Below, one piece after another: positions 42,598 through 54,031 of a DNA stretch of 64,000 bases (positions are counted from its first letter, which is position 1; every line of letters begins with the position of its first letter). The notes under the pieces are model-generated. The model worked only from the letters and a program-made list of their open reading frames with translations, was not told where the DNA came from and ran no database searches. A program made the translations under genes and the position numbers. Source of the DNA: Chrysoperla carnea (lineage: Eukaryota > Arthropoda > Insecta > Neuroptera > Chrysopidae). Where the stretch lies: positions 9,804,001 through 9,868,000 of the forward strand of contig NC_058339.1 of the NCBI RefSeq assembly GCF_905475395.1, read 5' to 3'.

Positions 42598-43002
42598 GGA
42601 TTGCCAATTCTCAAATTCTTAAAAATAGGGATCTCCGGTCCAAAAAAATTTTTAGTTCGAAGTTTTGAGGATTTTTAATCCGCGGGACGGCACCCTTTAG
42701 CCATGTTAAATGATTAATACATACCTTAAACTTCAAAAGTGGGTTTCTTTTGGCGAATTTTATTTTTCAGTTAAATCCCGATAATTTATAATTTTTTCCG
42801 TACATCGGAAACACAACTCGAAAACCGGAGACTTCAGTAAAAAACCCGAAGCAATGGCAAAGGTATTAACTATTTTATCTTGTAAAGAACAAAAATTTTG
42901 TTTTTCACTTAAATCCGGAGAAATTATAACTTTCTCCGAAGATCGGAGACAAACCTCGAAAGTCGGACACTTAAGTCCAAAAATCGGAGAGATGGCAAAC
43001 CT
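42598..43002. mobile_element. Non-autonomous element with 11-bp flanking duplication
   Basis: AATAAAATATA occurs immediately before (42,587-42,597) and after (43,003-43,013) the element. The ends GGATTGCCAA and, reverse-complemented, AGGTTTGCCA are loosely inverted. The interior has a tandem pair with 138-bp period (42,763 and 42,901) rich in TCGGAGA- and TCGAAA-type words. An 11-bp duplication is within the range of Mutator-like elements, but the flank is of low complexity and the class is uncertain. Confidence 0.6.
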
Positions 43003-43696
43003 AATAAAATATAAATACCTATCTAATAATATTTTAATTACTTAGTAGTATAAAGTAGAACTATTTATATATTTTGATTATACATATATAACATACGGAA
43101 TTTAATATTTTATGAAGTTACAACAACCATAGCCAAAAAACTAAGAATAAAACGTTATTATATTTGATAATTGTTTGTATACATTTTAACATTACTTTTC
43201 ACAAACTTTTGTCAAATGTTGTGAATTCTTAACTTTTATCATTATTATTTTAAATTCTATATTTTATAACATTTTATATGTTTACTTTTTATTATTTTAT
43301 TTATCAATTTAATTCAATTAATTCATTAACTTTTTACTAAGTAAAACGTTTTTATTTGTCATTATTCTATTATGTTTATGTACATAAAATATTATCATAT
43401 CTAAGCAATGTATATATAATTATACAGTCTGCCCCAGAAATACTTGGCCATTGTTATTATTTCCAGTACAGTGTATAATTAAGTCGATTTGAATATCACT
43501 TGTGGCTTTTCCTTGATGAAAAGGTGTCTATTCGTTTTTGTTAATAGACCTTTTCATTTTAAAAAGTGATTACTTTTATTTCGGACAGTATGTCAAAAAA
43601 CTAATGTGATAAAATGAATAACAAATATCTTGTATCTTTGTCCAACTTATTACTGTCTCTCCGAAACAATAATGTATCGTAATTGAAATGAAAAGC

Positions 43697-43923
43697 CTAT
43701 GGAGTGTAGAGGTGAAGGAGCACAATCTGTGTGTTAAAAAGTGATCCTAAAATTGCATTAAATTAAGATGGCATTGATGTTCCAGAGGATAATGCATACA
43801 TATCATACATTTCATATATACATACGTATACACACTAGCGCTTCTTTATTTTATACTATTTTGTGAACACTTTTTGAGTCAAAAGGCCATATAACATTGT
43901 GCTCCTTCCCTCTACCCACCATA
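43697..43923. mobile_element. Miniature inverted-repeat element (GGAGCACAAT family)
   Basis: The left arm TATGGAGTGTAGAGGTGAAG-GAGCACAAT and the right arm, reverse-complemented TATGGTGGGTAGAGGGAAG-GAGCACAAT, give about 28 bp of imperfect inverted repeat. A partial copy lies at 7,150-7,300. No target duplication could be defined. It is non-coding. Confidence 0.6.
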
Positions 43924-43980
43924 ATCTAGCTTCAAGTAAAAAAACGACCATACAGTGCAGTGTTCCAGTACAGTGAGAAA

Positions 43981-44285
43981 CGTGCGAACATCTGAGGTAA
44001 TTGCTTAGGTCAGCTAGGGACATTTATAAAAAAAAATACATTTATCGAAAGAATATAGGGACATTTTTCAAAAAAATATACATTGAATATAGGGACATTT
44101 ATCAAAAACACATATATTGAATGTCAAATTTTCATATCACAAAATGTTTTACATAAAATATCGTGATGTCACCGAACTTTTTCGATTTTTGACTTAAAAA
44201 AAATACTTATCACGTATCACTTTACATTTTTTTCTTACGAATCTACAATGGTTGGACCTAAGCAATTACCTCAGATGTTGGCACG
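43981..44285. mobile_element. Inverted-repeat element with internal short tandem repeat
   Basis: CGTGCGAACATCTGAGGTAA continuing through TTGCTTAGGTC at the left is matched in inverse at 44,255-44,285, 31 bp with one mismatch. The interior carries three copies of a unit of about 35-40 bp built on ATAGGGACATTT(A/T)TCAAAAA. No coding content and no certain target duplication. Confidence 0.75.
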
Positions 44286-47200
44286 CTTAAAATCGTTTGA
44301 CACTCAGTCTATGTAACTCTAACGTCAATGAAAAAAATGTATTCCTTTGGCGGTAAAATTTTTAATACAAGTTTACTTGACATTTGTGTATCCATCGAGG
44401 CAATCTAGAATGTACGAACTAGATAGAGAAGACAATCAAATTATTCTTATTTTGAATCAAATTTTTCCATCTGGCAGCCGCCATGAAGTTAAGTCACATT
44501 CATAAGCATAGGTTATACATTTATTTATCAGATCAAATTGCAGAGTATAGGTAAGCCGTTATACCCAGCACTAAAGCTCTAGATTCTAATCGAATGATTT
44601 CTGAATTCTATCAGTATCGCAAATACCTGCATTTATAAATTCTTATACATTCGGATCAAAAATAAATATGTTATTTTAAATTTAAAGAGTGTTTAAAGTT
44701 AATATTAAAATTATATTTCCTATACTACTTATCTCATTTATTTTATGTTTTATAAGCATTCCATGTTCATCTGTTTAACTCTGGTGGTACTACTAATATT
44801 ACAATATAAACAAGATTATTTATTAAAAATTATACAATATTTATTTTGTTAAATAAAGTATAAAATAAATATTAACTAATTTGTTTATTATTAAATTTAT
44901 TTTTTTAATTTTAAGTTTGATTATAAATATATGTTAAATAATATTTGATAAAATCAAATATAATAATTATTATATATTTTAAAATAGATACTTAATATAT
45001 TATAACATGTATTTATTACCTATATAATATTTTTATATAAAAATAGTTTGGCTGTCGATCAAATATTTATTTGGAGTATATTATTAGTATTTAGGCAGCT
45101 TTGATTTAAATATATATTATATACCTAATCTAAAATATACTCTTAGTACTACTAAACTAAAAACTTTATTACTTTGATCTAACCATTTTAGGCCAAACAT
45201 TTTACGACGTCATTTCATTTAAAATATTCAATATATATTAGTTTTCGAAACGATCATGTCAGATTTTTACAAAGTTCTTTTATAAATTTTAAATTAGGAA
45301 ACGTAAAAATAGTATTTTGATTACTAATTGCGTAAAAAATTATTAAAATATGATTTCGTAAAGTAATTATTTAATTAGTACACTATATACGTCAGCACAA
45401 ATTAATTATAAATTAAAATTTTGTCAACAATTTATTATATTCTTTTTATGACCTGCATTGTTGACCTACTATATTGTTTTCAGTGCCAGCCCGGATTTGC
45501 CAATAAGTAAAATAAAAATTGACTCATAAACTATAAAAAAATGACAACCCTTTCCTTCACTGGAATATAAATTAGGTTCATCACTTTTACTTCAGAGCAT
45601 AAAATTAGACATAAAAGAACATCGATAAATTAGGAGTTACGAGTTATATTTAATAAAAATCAAATTGATATCACTAAAGATGTAACCTAATAATGACGCT
45701 TGATGCTGCTAAGTTTTTTCCCAGATGACAGCACGGTCTTAACTGATCACGTCAATTTGACGCTTAAATTCGGCGCCTAGCGCCAGCATAAAAATACACC
45801 CTATACCAAAGATTAAAAAAAAAATTTTTTTTAATGAATTTGAGTAAAGTCTATTTTTTATAGGCTTTATGTCTATATTTCAGAGCCATTTCAAAATTGA
45901 TCTATTGTTGTTCGTTTCAAAACATTGCCTAATTTTAATTGTATAAATTTTGATTTCAAGAGGGCTCATTTGTATGAATCTCTTTGCTTTAACCTTTGAG
46001 ATTATTTAATTTACATTTCGGTTTTGGTGGTTTTAATTTTCTAAAGATGTCAATTTGGTTTTTTTAAAGATTATAGACAGCCAAATTGTCGATGTGCTAA
46101 ATTTTAACAACCCAATACAGATCATTTTCTAGGCTGTAGAGGGGTAGGTAGCCTTTTATGAACTTTACAAATTCTTAAAAGTTCCACGTAATCTTTTACG
46201 CGAAGATTTCAGTTAATTTTGTAATAATGATACGTTCTTGTTTCAAAAGTTAAAAAGACTAAGTTAATCAATCAGAAATTTTAAAACTATACGAAATCAA
46301 TAAATGACAAAAGAGTGATTTTAAACTGGAAGCTCAAGAGTATTGAAGTCGATCAGTCTTTCTAAAGTTATTTTAGGAATTTTTTCACATTAATAACACG
46401 AAAAATAAGTAACCAAATGTTTTGATTTGCCATACACTTATCTGAATATAAAAATAAAGGGACGGATATCAAAAATACAAAATAAAACTTTGAGTTTTTA
46501 TCCTACTGAAAACTGTGTATCCGACCTTTCATTTTCTTGTTCTGATTGTGCATACTAAATTCCATAATATTTGAATAATTATTTTTTGAATTATTGATGG
46601 GAAAAAATTATCGAATTTTCTAAATTTATTTAGGCTATTTTAGTTTCCTGAATGAACAGTGTAAACAATTAACACCCGGACAATACAATTAATTCACTTT
46701 AGATAGATTAAATGTTGATTTAAACAGACAACTTGCAATACATAAATGCTAATGAAGTTGTATATAAATATCATTTATTTAATAATTAATTCATAGGAAA
46801 TAAGTTATTAATAACAATATTCATTACATATTATATTTTAAACGTAATTGTCAAATTAATTAAATTAACAGCAATTATTTTAAAGTCAAAAGTCATAGTT
46901 TTTATATATTAGGCAATTGAATTATAAAAATAAGTTCCTGAGAAAGTTATAAATAAATGACGAAACGTTCAATTTATTAAATTTAATTAATAATCCTACG
47001 AATTAATTATTATTATAAAATATGAATATTGAAATATGATTTAATTTCTAATAATTAAAGTAAAAAAAATAAACTTACCGATAATATTTTGAAGTAAAGA
47101 CGATTAATCAAAATATATAATAAAACAAAAACAATATAAATATTTTTAAATATAAAATATCACTATTATATGGTCCCTTGTTTGTAATTATTAATTATGG

Positions 47201-49430
47201 TCTTTTATTAATTAAATGTAAATGTAAAACTAAAAAAAAAAACTGTAATTGTTAATTAGTAATTAATAATAATTAAAAATAACATTATTAAATACTAACA
47301 ACTAATTATTTATATTAAAAGGCCCCATCCACATTGTACGAATTTTGAAACAAACAAAACAAACTTATCCAAGAAAAAATATGAAACGGTCTTAATAAAA
47401 CTAATCGAATGGGCACTTTGTCTATATGAACATCTTTCTTTTATAAGTTCCTAATATCTATCATATATATGTTATTATATTATATTTAAATATAGGTAGG
47501 TATTTATTTGTATTTGTAAAAAAAAAATTTTTTTTTATATATATATATTTCAGGTATTGTGGCGGGAACAACTAGGATTTTAATATTAAATAGGAGAAAT
47601 GTGTATATAATTTTGTGGGGGGATTGGATTTATGCCAATTTGACTGAGTCCCGGTGAACACATATACATTTATACAAATTTATAATGTTTTATTATACAA
47701 TGATATATGTTGTACATATAATGCATGTAAAATCAATCAAAAAAAAAAAAAAAGAAGAAAGAGGAATATTAATACTTTTAGTATAATAATTAAATATAAA
47801 TATCTAAAATACTCCTCTGATAGTATGTCTAGTTTTAAATATTCTAATTATAAATGATTATATTTTAAATTGTTTTAATTAATTATCATCATGGGTTAGT
47901 TAGTTGGAGTTCTTATTGAATTAAATACGATTTTATTTTCAATTAAATGTAGATTAGAGAGTACCTAGCTAGGTCTTTTTATGTTCATGAATATATAAGC
48001 GAAGGGAAGAAAATTATAGTAGTCTAGTCGACAAGGTCAAAATTGGTGAAATATAGAAATAATGGTCGTAAAACTAAGTGTAATAGCTTATTGGATTCGG
48101 AATGATATCTTGAAAAATGTGCCAAAAGCGTTTTTCAGCACATACAAAATTACAAAAGTTATAAACAATTAAAAATGAAAAATAAAGTTTTTTCGTTTTT
48201 CACCAATATTTCATAAAATATTAATATTTAAGAATATACCCTGCATATATGTAATATATATCAAGGTATACTAAGTTTAGTTCAAACTTAGTTCTTAAGT
48301 TTGGACGAACAAAACCAAATTCTATTTTCAAACTAATGACATCTGCTGATGGAAAAAGTTTTTAATTGTGCGAAATAAATTTAATTAGATGAGGGACAAA
48401 TGATGAACAAACGAATCCAATCTGTATTTTATGAAAATTCGTATTCGGGGATGCTATTTTCACGGAGCTAAAATAAAGAGTATTAAAAATAACTTAATAA
48501 GTAAGTAGAATTTAATATTTTACATTTCCGAGCAGGTTTACATTTTTTTTGGACCCCTCCCTATTCGTTTTTATATTATTGGGTCGTATCTATTTTAAAT
48601 TAGGATTAATCAGACATTTTAAATTACAATACTGGGAAATTTAAGTCCTATTTTTCGAATTCTATATCCTTTGAAATTAAAAAACTCAAATTTTGAAGGT
48701 ATAGAGATTGGAAGAGGTTAAATCAAATTCTTGATTAATAAAAAAACGTGAAAGGCCATGAAAGCCTTGATCAAGCCTTGTGCCCTGCCCCCGCGAGATG
48801 TTCCTTATTCTTTTATCAAATTCCATGATTTACTCCTCATTTTCAAGCTTATTGTGCTGGTTAATGAAGAAAAATAGACTCGTTGTCTAAAAATGTACCA
48901 CTTAGGAAACAACAGGCTAGAAAAATAATATTAAGATTTAATTTTGTTCATTATGCAATTTGTATATCATATCTATTATATCTATAAATAAAAAGAAAGT
49001 AAATTGCAACGGATATTGCAATGCGGAATTTCTCATGGGTCGAGCTAGTGTTGTCATTATTGTTTTAATTTGATAAGTGCAATACATTGTATTTATTTGT
49101 TTATTTATTTAATTAAAACATAATTAAATTAAATAATATAAAATAATCATAATATTTGATGTCCTGAAGTTGATTTACTCAAGTACATAAATTTTATGTT
49201 ATTTAAATATAGATTATTAGACAATAGTAATATTAAAAATTTAATTTTTTGTAGTTAGTTGACAATCTTATAGTAAAAGTTATTTTTATAAATAATAGTT
49301 ACAAAAATATAAATATATAAGGTTAGTTATTTAGTTATCTGTTTAAAATTTTATGTTATTGAACTAAATTTAAATACTTCAATGTTAAAATATTAAATGT
49401 AGTTATTTTAACGTAGTTTAGGTCATACAA
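44286..49430. other. AT-rich stretch with no recognised gene
   Basis: About 5 kb of very AT-rich DNA with runs of A and T and frequent stops. A small inverted phrase (AAGTTTAGTTCAAACTTAG) occurs near 48,270. Nothing else is supportable. Confidence 0.45.
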
Positions 49431-50062
49431 AAAAAAAACTTTTAACAAAAAGAAAACCGACTTCAAAAGAGAAACTATAATGTATGTGCGAAACGACAAT
49501 ATAATGTAGTTAAAATTATTGTTATTTTTGGAGTCGGTATCAGCCAAGGAAACAACTCTGACAGAACAGTTTGAGCTACATTAGCTTGGCTGACACCGAC
49601 TCCAAAAATAACAATAATTTTAATTACATTATATTATCGTTATTTTTTTACTTTTAGAGTGTATTTTAATTTGTTTTAGAAAAGTTTTTCTTTTGAAGTC
49701 GGGTTTCTTTTTGTTAAAAGTTTTTTTTTATTTAATGATTTTTAGTGAATCTGAAGTATACTAACTAATTTTTCACTAAAAAAAGAATCATCGAAATCGG
49801 TTGGCGTGATATTGAGTATTTGTCCTCTTGTCGTGCATACTTAATACATATTTAAAACTTTTGTAGATTTCTCATGGATGCCGTTCTCAGAACTCGACCA
49901 AAATGAAATGGGACCACACAGAAAGCATCGGCTTCCAAATAGATAAAGAATTATCAAAATCGGTTCACCCAGTCGAAAGTTCTGAGGTAACAAACATAAA
50001 AAAAAAAAAAAATACAGTCGAATTGATAACCTCCTCCGTTTTTGTTCGAAGTCGGTTAAAAA
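49431..50062. mobile_element. Foldback element plus associated repeat
   Basis: The arms 49,431-49,553 and 49,588-49,730 are near-complete reverse complements, with GAAAACCGACTTCAAAAG outside and GGAGTCGGTATCAGCC/GGCTGACACCGACTCC inside, around a 34-nt loop. To the right the sequence continues with AAATCGGTTGGCGTGATATT, CAAAATCGGTTCACCCAGTC and ends in TTCGAAGTCGGTT near 50,055, which is inverted relative to the AACCGACTTC left end. I recall similar sequence being widespread in insect genomes, but this is unverified. It has no transposase. Confidence 0.65.
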
Positions 50063-53000
50063 TATACATTATATTATATTTGTACAAGTCTACAAAGTTC
50101 TCGTTAAATCATTTGTAGATGTTCTTGTTACACTCAATTCTCAAATATCATCCAAAGTCTGCTGTTTTATTCAATGTCCGAAACTTTGATGCGTGCAGCT
50201 GATTTTTTCGTTACAAAAATATCAATAGTAAATATGTAAGAGTACGATCAGAGCAATTAAAATTAGTAACTATACTAGGAACAGCGGCTGATTTAATTAT
50301 TTTTTAACACGCTTTTATTAGCTTGGTATATATATAAGTAACGAAGTCTTTGAACGTGATTTTCATCCACTTCAAAACGTCAGATTGAATTGAAACTTCG
50401 TACACTTATCAAGGACCGAAGACAATAGAATAATTTAATAAATCCGATTATCCTGGTCAAGATCTTCAGGATTAACGATTAATTAAAAAACCTTTGATGG
50501 TAGAAGCACAGATAACATTTCATAATATTAAATAATAGTTTACAAAATTTAAAAAAAAAATAAAACGCTTTTGTAGCTAGCTGAACTAAAGGTAGAAAAC
50601 AAATAATAGCTTAACAAAACTAAAAAACCACGCTTTTATAACTAGCTAAACCAAAAAGTAGAACGAAAATAATTTGTAGAAGTTGTCTGGTCTCTGCGCT
50701 AGAGATACCACATCAAACCCTTCTTCAGTAGTGCCGTAGCAATTATGTTTTGCTTATAAATTTAACAGCTACTTGTAAATTCTGATTTGCGATACAAAGA
50801 TTCGATGACACTTATTGGAGCCGTTTTATCGAAGAAATGAGAACAGAATATAATTTTGAGAAGTATAACTCTCAAGCGGAAAATCTTTAAAGTTCATACT
50901 TTTGCAATTGTAAACCCGACACATTTCAGTAGAAATTCAATCAAAAGTTTTGCCTTTAGCCATAAATAATCTAAAATAAGAAGAAAACATGTATAATCTT
51001 GATTCGGCGATGTCGAAGTCTGTATTCAAAAGGTGGCAATTCTTAAAAGTTTAGATTCCTTGAGAATAGGTCACGATTTCAAAACACTTAGTTGTGCTAT
51101 AATTTTGTAAATAATAAATTTATGTCAGTCAAAAATATTTTTTAACTGGTATTTTTAAAAGCATTTTTTTAAAGTCTTAATTATATAATACTTTTTATAG
51201 TTCAGAACGTATCGACGCACGATTGCCTTAAAATATATTCGGCTTTTGAAGTTCAAACTTTAGAAGTTCAAACTTCTATCATTAGCGATTTAGGCTGTGC
51301 GTCGATAAATCAGTCGCGACATTGAATATTTTCCCTCCAGATTATCTGAAATGTTTCTGATTTTAAATAATAAACAAAAAGAATCATTTTTAAAAAAATC
51401 ATCAAAATCGGAGGTGTTATTGAGGGCTCTCTAAGAATGGCTATTTTATGTATTCCTTTATCCGACTACATACACATTTTCGAAAAGTGGGATAACAATT
51501 TTTTTTCCCGATTGATCTGAAACTGTACACAATTTTCTAGCTAAAATTAAAAAATTCCCAAAACTTTTCGCTCAGCCTTGCAATTTTTGAGGTATTAATG
51601 GGTAAATCTTAAAAATTTATTAAATTGAAAATTAAAATTTATGCCAAATGATTTTGCCATGTATTTGTGTGGTGCGGACTGAGGAGCGCCGATACGCACT
51701 AGTCTATTAAACAATCAACTGTTCTTCCAATAGATTTCTAAATAATGATACACTACGTAAACGTATATTATATTTTTAGTGTTTTGCGTACATTTTTATA
51801 TTTTTAGTAATAAATTAATAACGTTAGACGACATTAGTTTAATAGCCTGGCGCAGTCTTTGTGCTGTCAATAAAAAAACTTTACTTTTAGTTTTTAATTT
51901 ATTTATTTGACGTATGATATAATATCTTACATGGTCACAATCTGTGTCACTGTGTTTCTTTTTTAAATATAAAATTTAAAGTGTGTTCGACATATTTCTA
52001 TAACAATATAATCGTTTCATTTAAATCTTTGTTAAAATTTTTTTTGGATCTGTAGACTGTAGCATTCTTGGCATAAAGTGAAACGTAATCGTTATATTTT
52101 CATTGCTTTGATTATTTTGCTATTACTAAATCATTAACCATGATTCAAAAATTTGTTTATGCAGTTTATGAGATAAATTGTTAATAAGAAATATCTTTGT
52201 CCGTAAAAATGAAACATCCAAAATAGTGTGATCAGGTCCGTAACTAAGGCTTGGTAAAGGAGGCATCCACCACCGGCGCATAAGAAAAAGAGACGCAACG
52301 GCAAAACAAAACGTATGTTTTATACGTAAAACAAAAAGTTAGTAACGAATCATGTAAAAGGCATTCATTAATTTACATAAAGTTAAAAAATTCGATTTTT
52401 TTGATAACACAGGCAAATTTGATCCGATTTTATTATAATTTTTTTAGAAACCCACTAATTCCAATGGGCCATTCTTTTCAGCTCTGATGCCAGTTTTTCG
52501 CTAGCTATCACGAATGTGCTTAATTCCAGAAGCAGGCCTCCACATTCTTGAAACCTATTAGAGCTAGGTAAATTTTGATCACAAATTTGAAAAATATGAC
52601 CCAAATTTAGTAGGATTGCATATTTGGTTTATCAAAATTCCCATAATGGTACCTTTTGATATATTTTAATAAACAGGGAATATAGTAAGGATTAGACACT
52701 TTCCAAGTGGAAATTTTAACTTTTCAAATTGTATAGATTACTAGAGAGCAAGTTTCTAGGTCACTTAATGAAAATTTTATAGTTAGGGGCCGTATTTATT
52801 TTTGATTTTCAAAAATATAACGTCCTTTATATTTGGGAAGTAAAAGAATAGAAGCGATTGCAACAATAAATCAAAATGTAAAGATAAGCTTAAAAACATG
52901 TATTTTGGAAAAATATTTATGTTATTTGATAAATTCATGAACTTGAAACAAAATTAAAAATAATATAAAAATAAGCAAATAATATATCAAAGTGTCACAA

Positions 53001-53473
53001 ACATATTATTTCCTTGTCTCAAACTACCTACCTCAAAAAAAAAATCCTTATTGGAATGAATTCAATGATTATTTCCAAGAAAAATTTACTTTTTAAAAAT
53101 ATAGAATTCTTCATTTATTTTTTCAGTCGATTGCATAACATTTACATAACTTACAAATGAAATAATTACATTTTATAATTAAATATGTCATAAATATTTC
53201 CATCTCGATAATATCTATTCTCAAAATATGTACATCCTATTATATATTGTTTCTCTAGTCTGTTTTTCCTGCCCACAAGAGATCTTCCTTATTCCTTTAT
53301 CAAATTCCTTGATTGAACCCTCATTTTCAAGATTATCAGGCTGGCTAATGATAAAAAATAGATTCACGGTTTAAAATGTACCGCTTAGGAAAAAACAGAC
53401 AAGAGAAATAATATTATGATTTGATTTTGTTAATTATGTTATTTGTATATCATATTTGTAATAAAATTGCCTA
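50063..53473. other. Gene-poor repeat-containing stretch
   Basis: AT-rich with no recognised exons. A phrase near 51,390 (ATCATCAAAATCGGAGG) resembles the repeat at 49.8 kb. The GGTCCGTAACTAAGG phrase near 52,235 looks like a transposon terminus, but I found no partner end. Phrases near 53,280-53,400 resemble 48,795-48,910 (TTCCTTATTC-TTTATCAAATTCC), another diverged repeat pair. Confidence 0.4.
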
Positions 53474-53920
53474 TAGGGTGATTCCATAAAAAAGTATAGG
53501 GTGCCAACCATGGAGGTTAGAGAGAAGAACAATTTTTGTTTGAAACATTTTTTCGTAAACATCACTGTTAACCTGGGAGAGCGCAAATTAAGTTAGAAAC
53601 ATTATACAGTGTGTTCATTTCAAAAGTATCCACCCTTAATAACTCTTGACCTCATGTGCTTATTTTTTTGAGTGAAAACACGTCGATTTAGATATCAAGG
53701 TAGAAGTTTAAAAATGGTACCTAGAGTGTTTTAGGTTTATAAATAAATCATATATCATAAAGTTTGATGAGCACATTTTTTTCTACAAAGGGATAAATAT
53801 TGAATCAACCATAAAACTAGACTAAAACTAAAACCGTTAAAATAATAGTATTCACAATATGGCGCAAAAGAAAACGCATTTTTGGTCAAATGTAATGTCA
53901 GTCACATATGGAATCACCTT
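53474..53920. mobile_element. Candidate inverted-repeat element (GGTGATTCCATA ends)
   Basis: GGTGATTCCATA at the left is matched in inverse by TATGGAATCACC at 53,907-53,918. Inside, the reverse complement of 53,540-53,580 resembles 755-805 (AACAGTGATGTTTA, ATGTTTCAAACAAAA). There is no coding capacity. It lies just downstream of the PNLDC1 stop codon. Confidence 0.5.
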
Positions 53921-54031
53921 ACAAATAAATAAAAAAGAAAGTAAATTACTATTGATCATATTATTTCTTTTGCCTGTTTTTAGCCATGCGTACCGTTGTG
54001 CGGAATTTCACACGGATCGTGCTAATATTAC

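Noticed and set aside
43430-43600. Mariner-type element with CAGTCTG ends
   Set aside because: The candidate termini match in inverse only weakly and with gaps, and no clear TA-bounded borders could be set.
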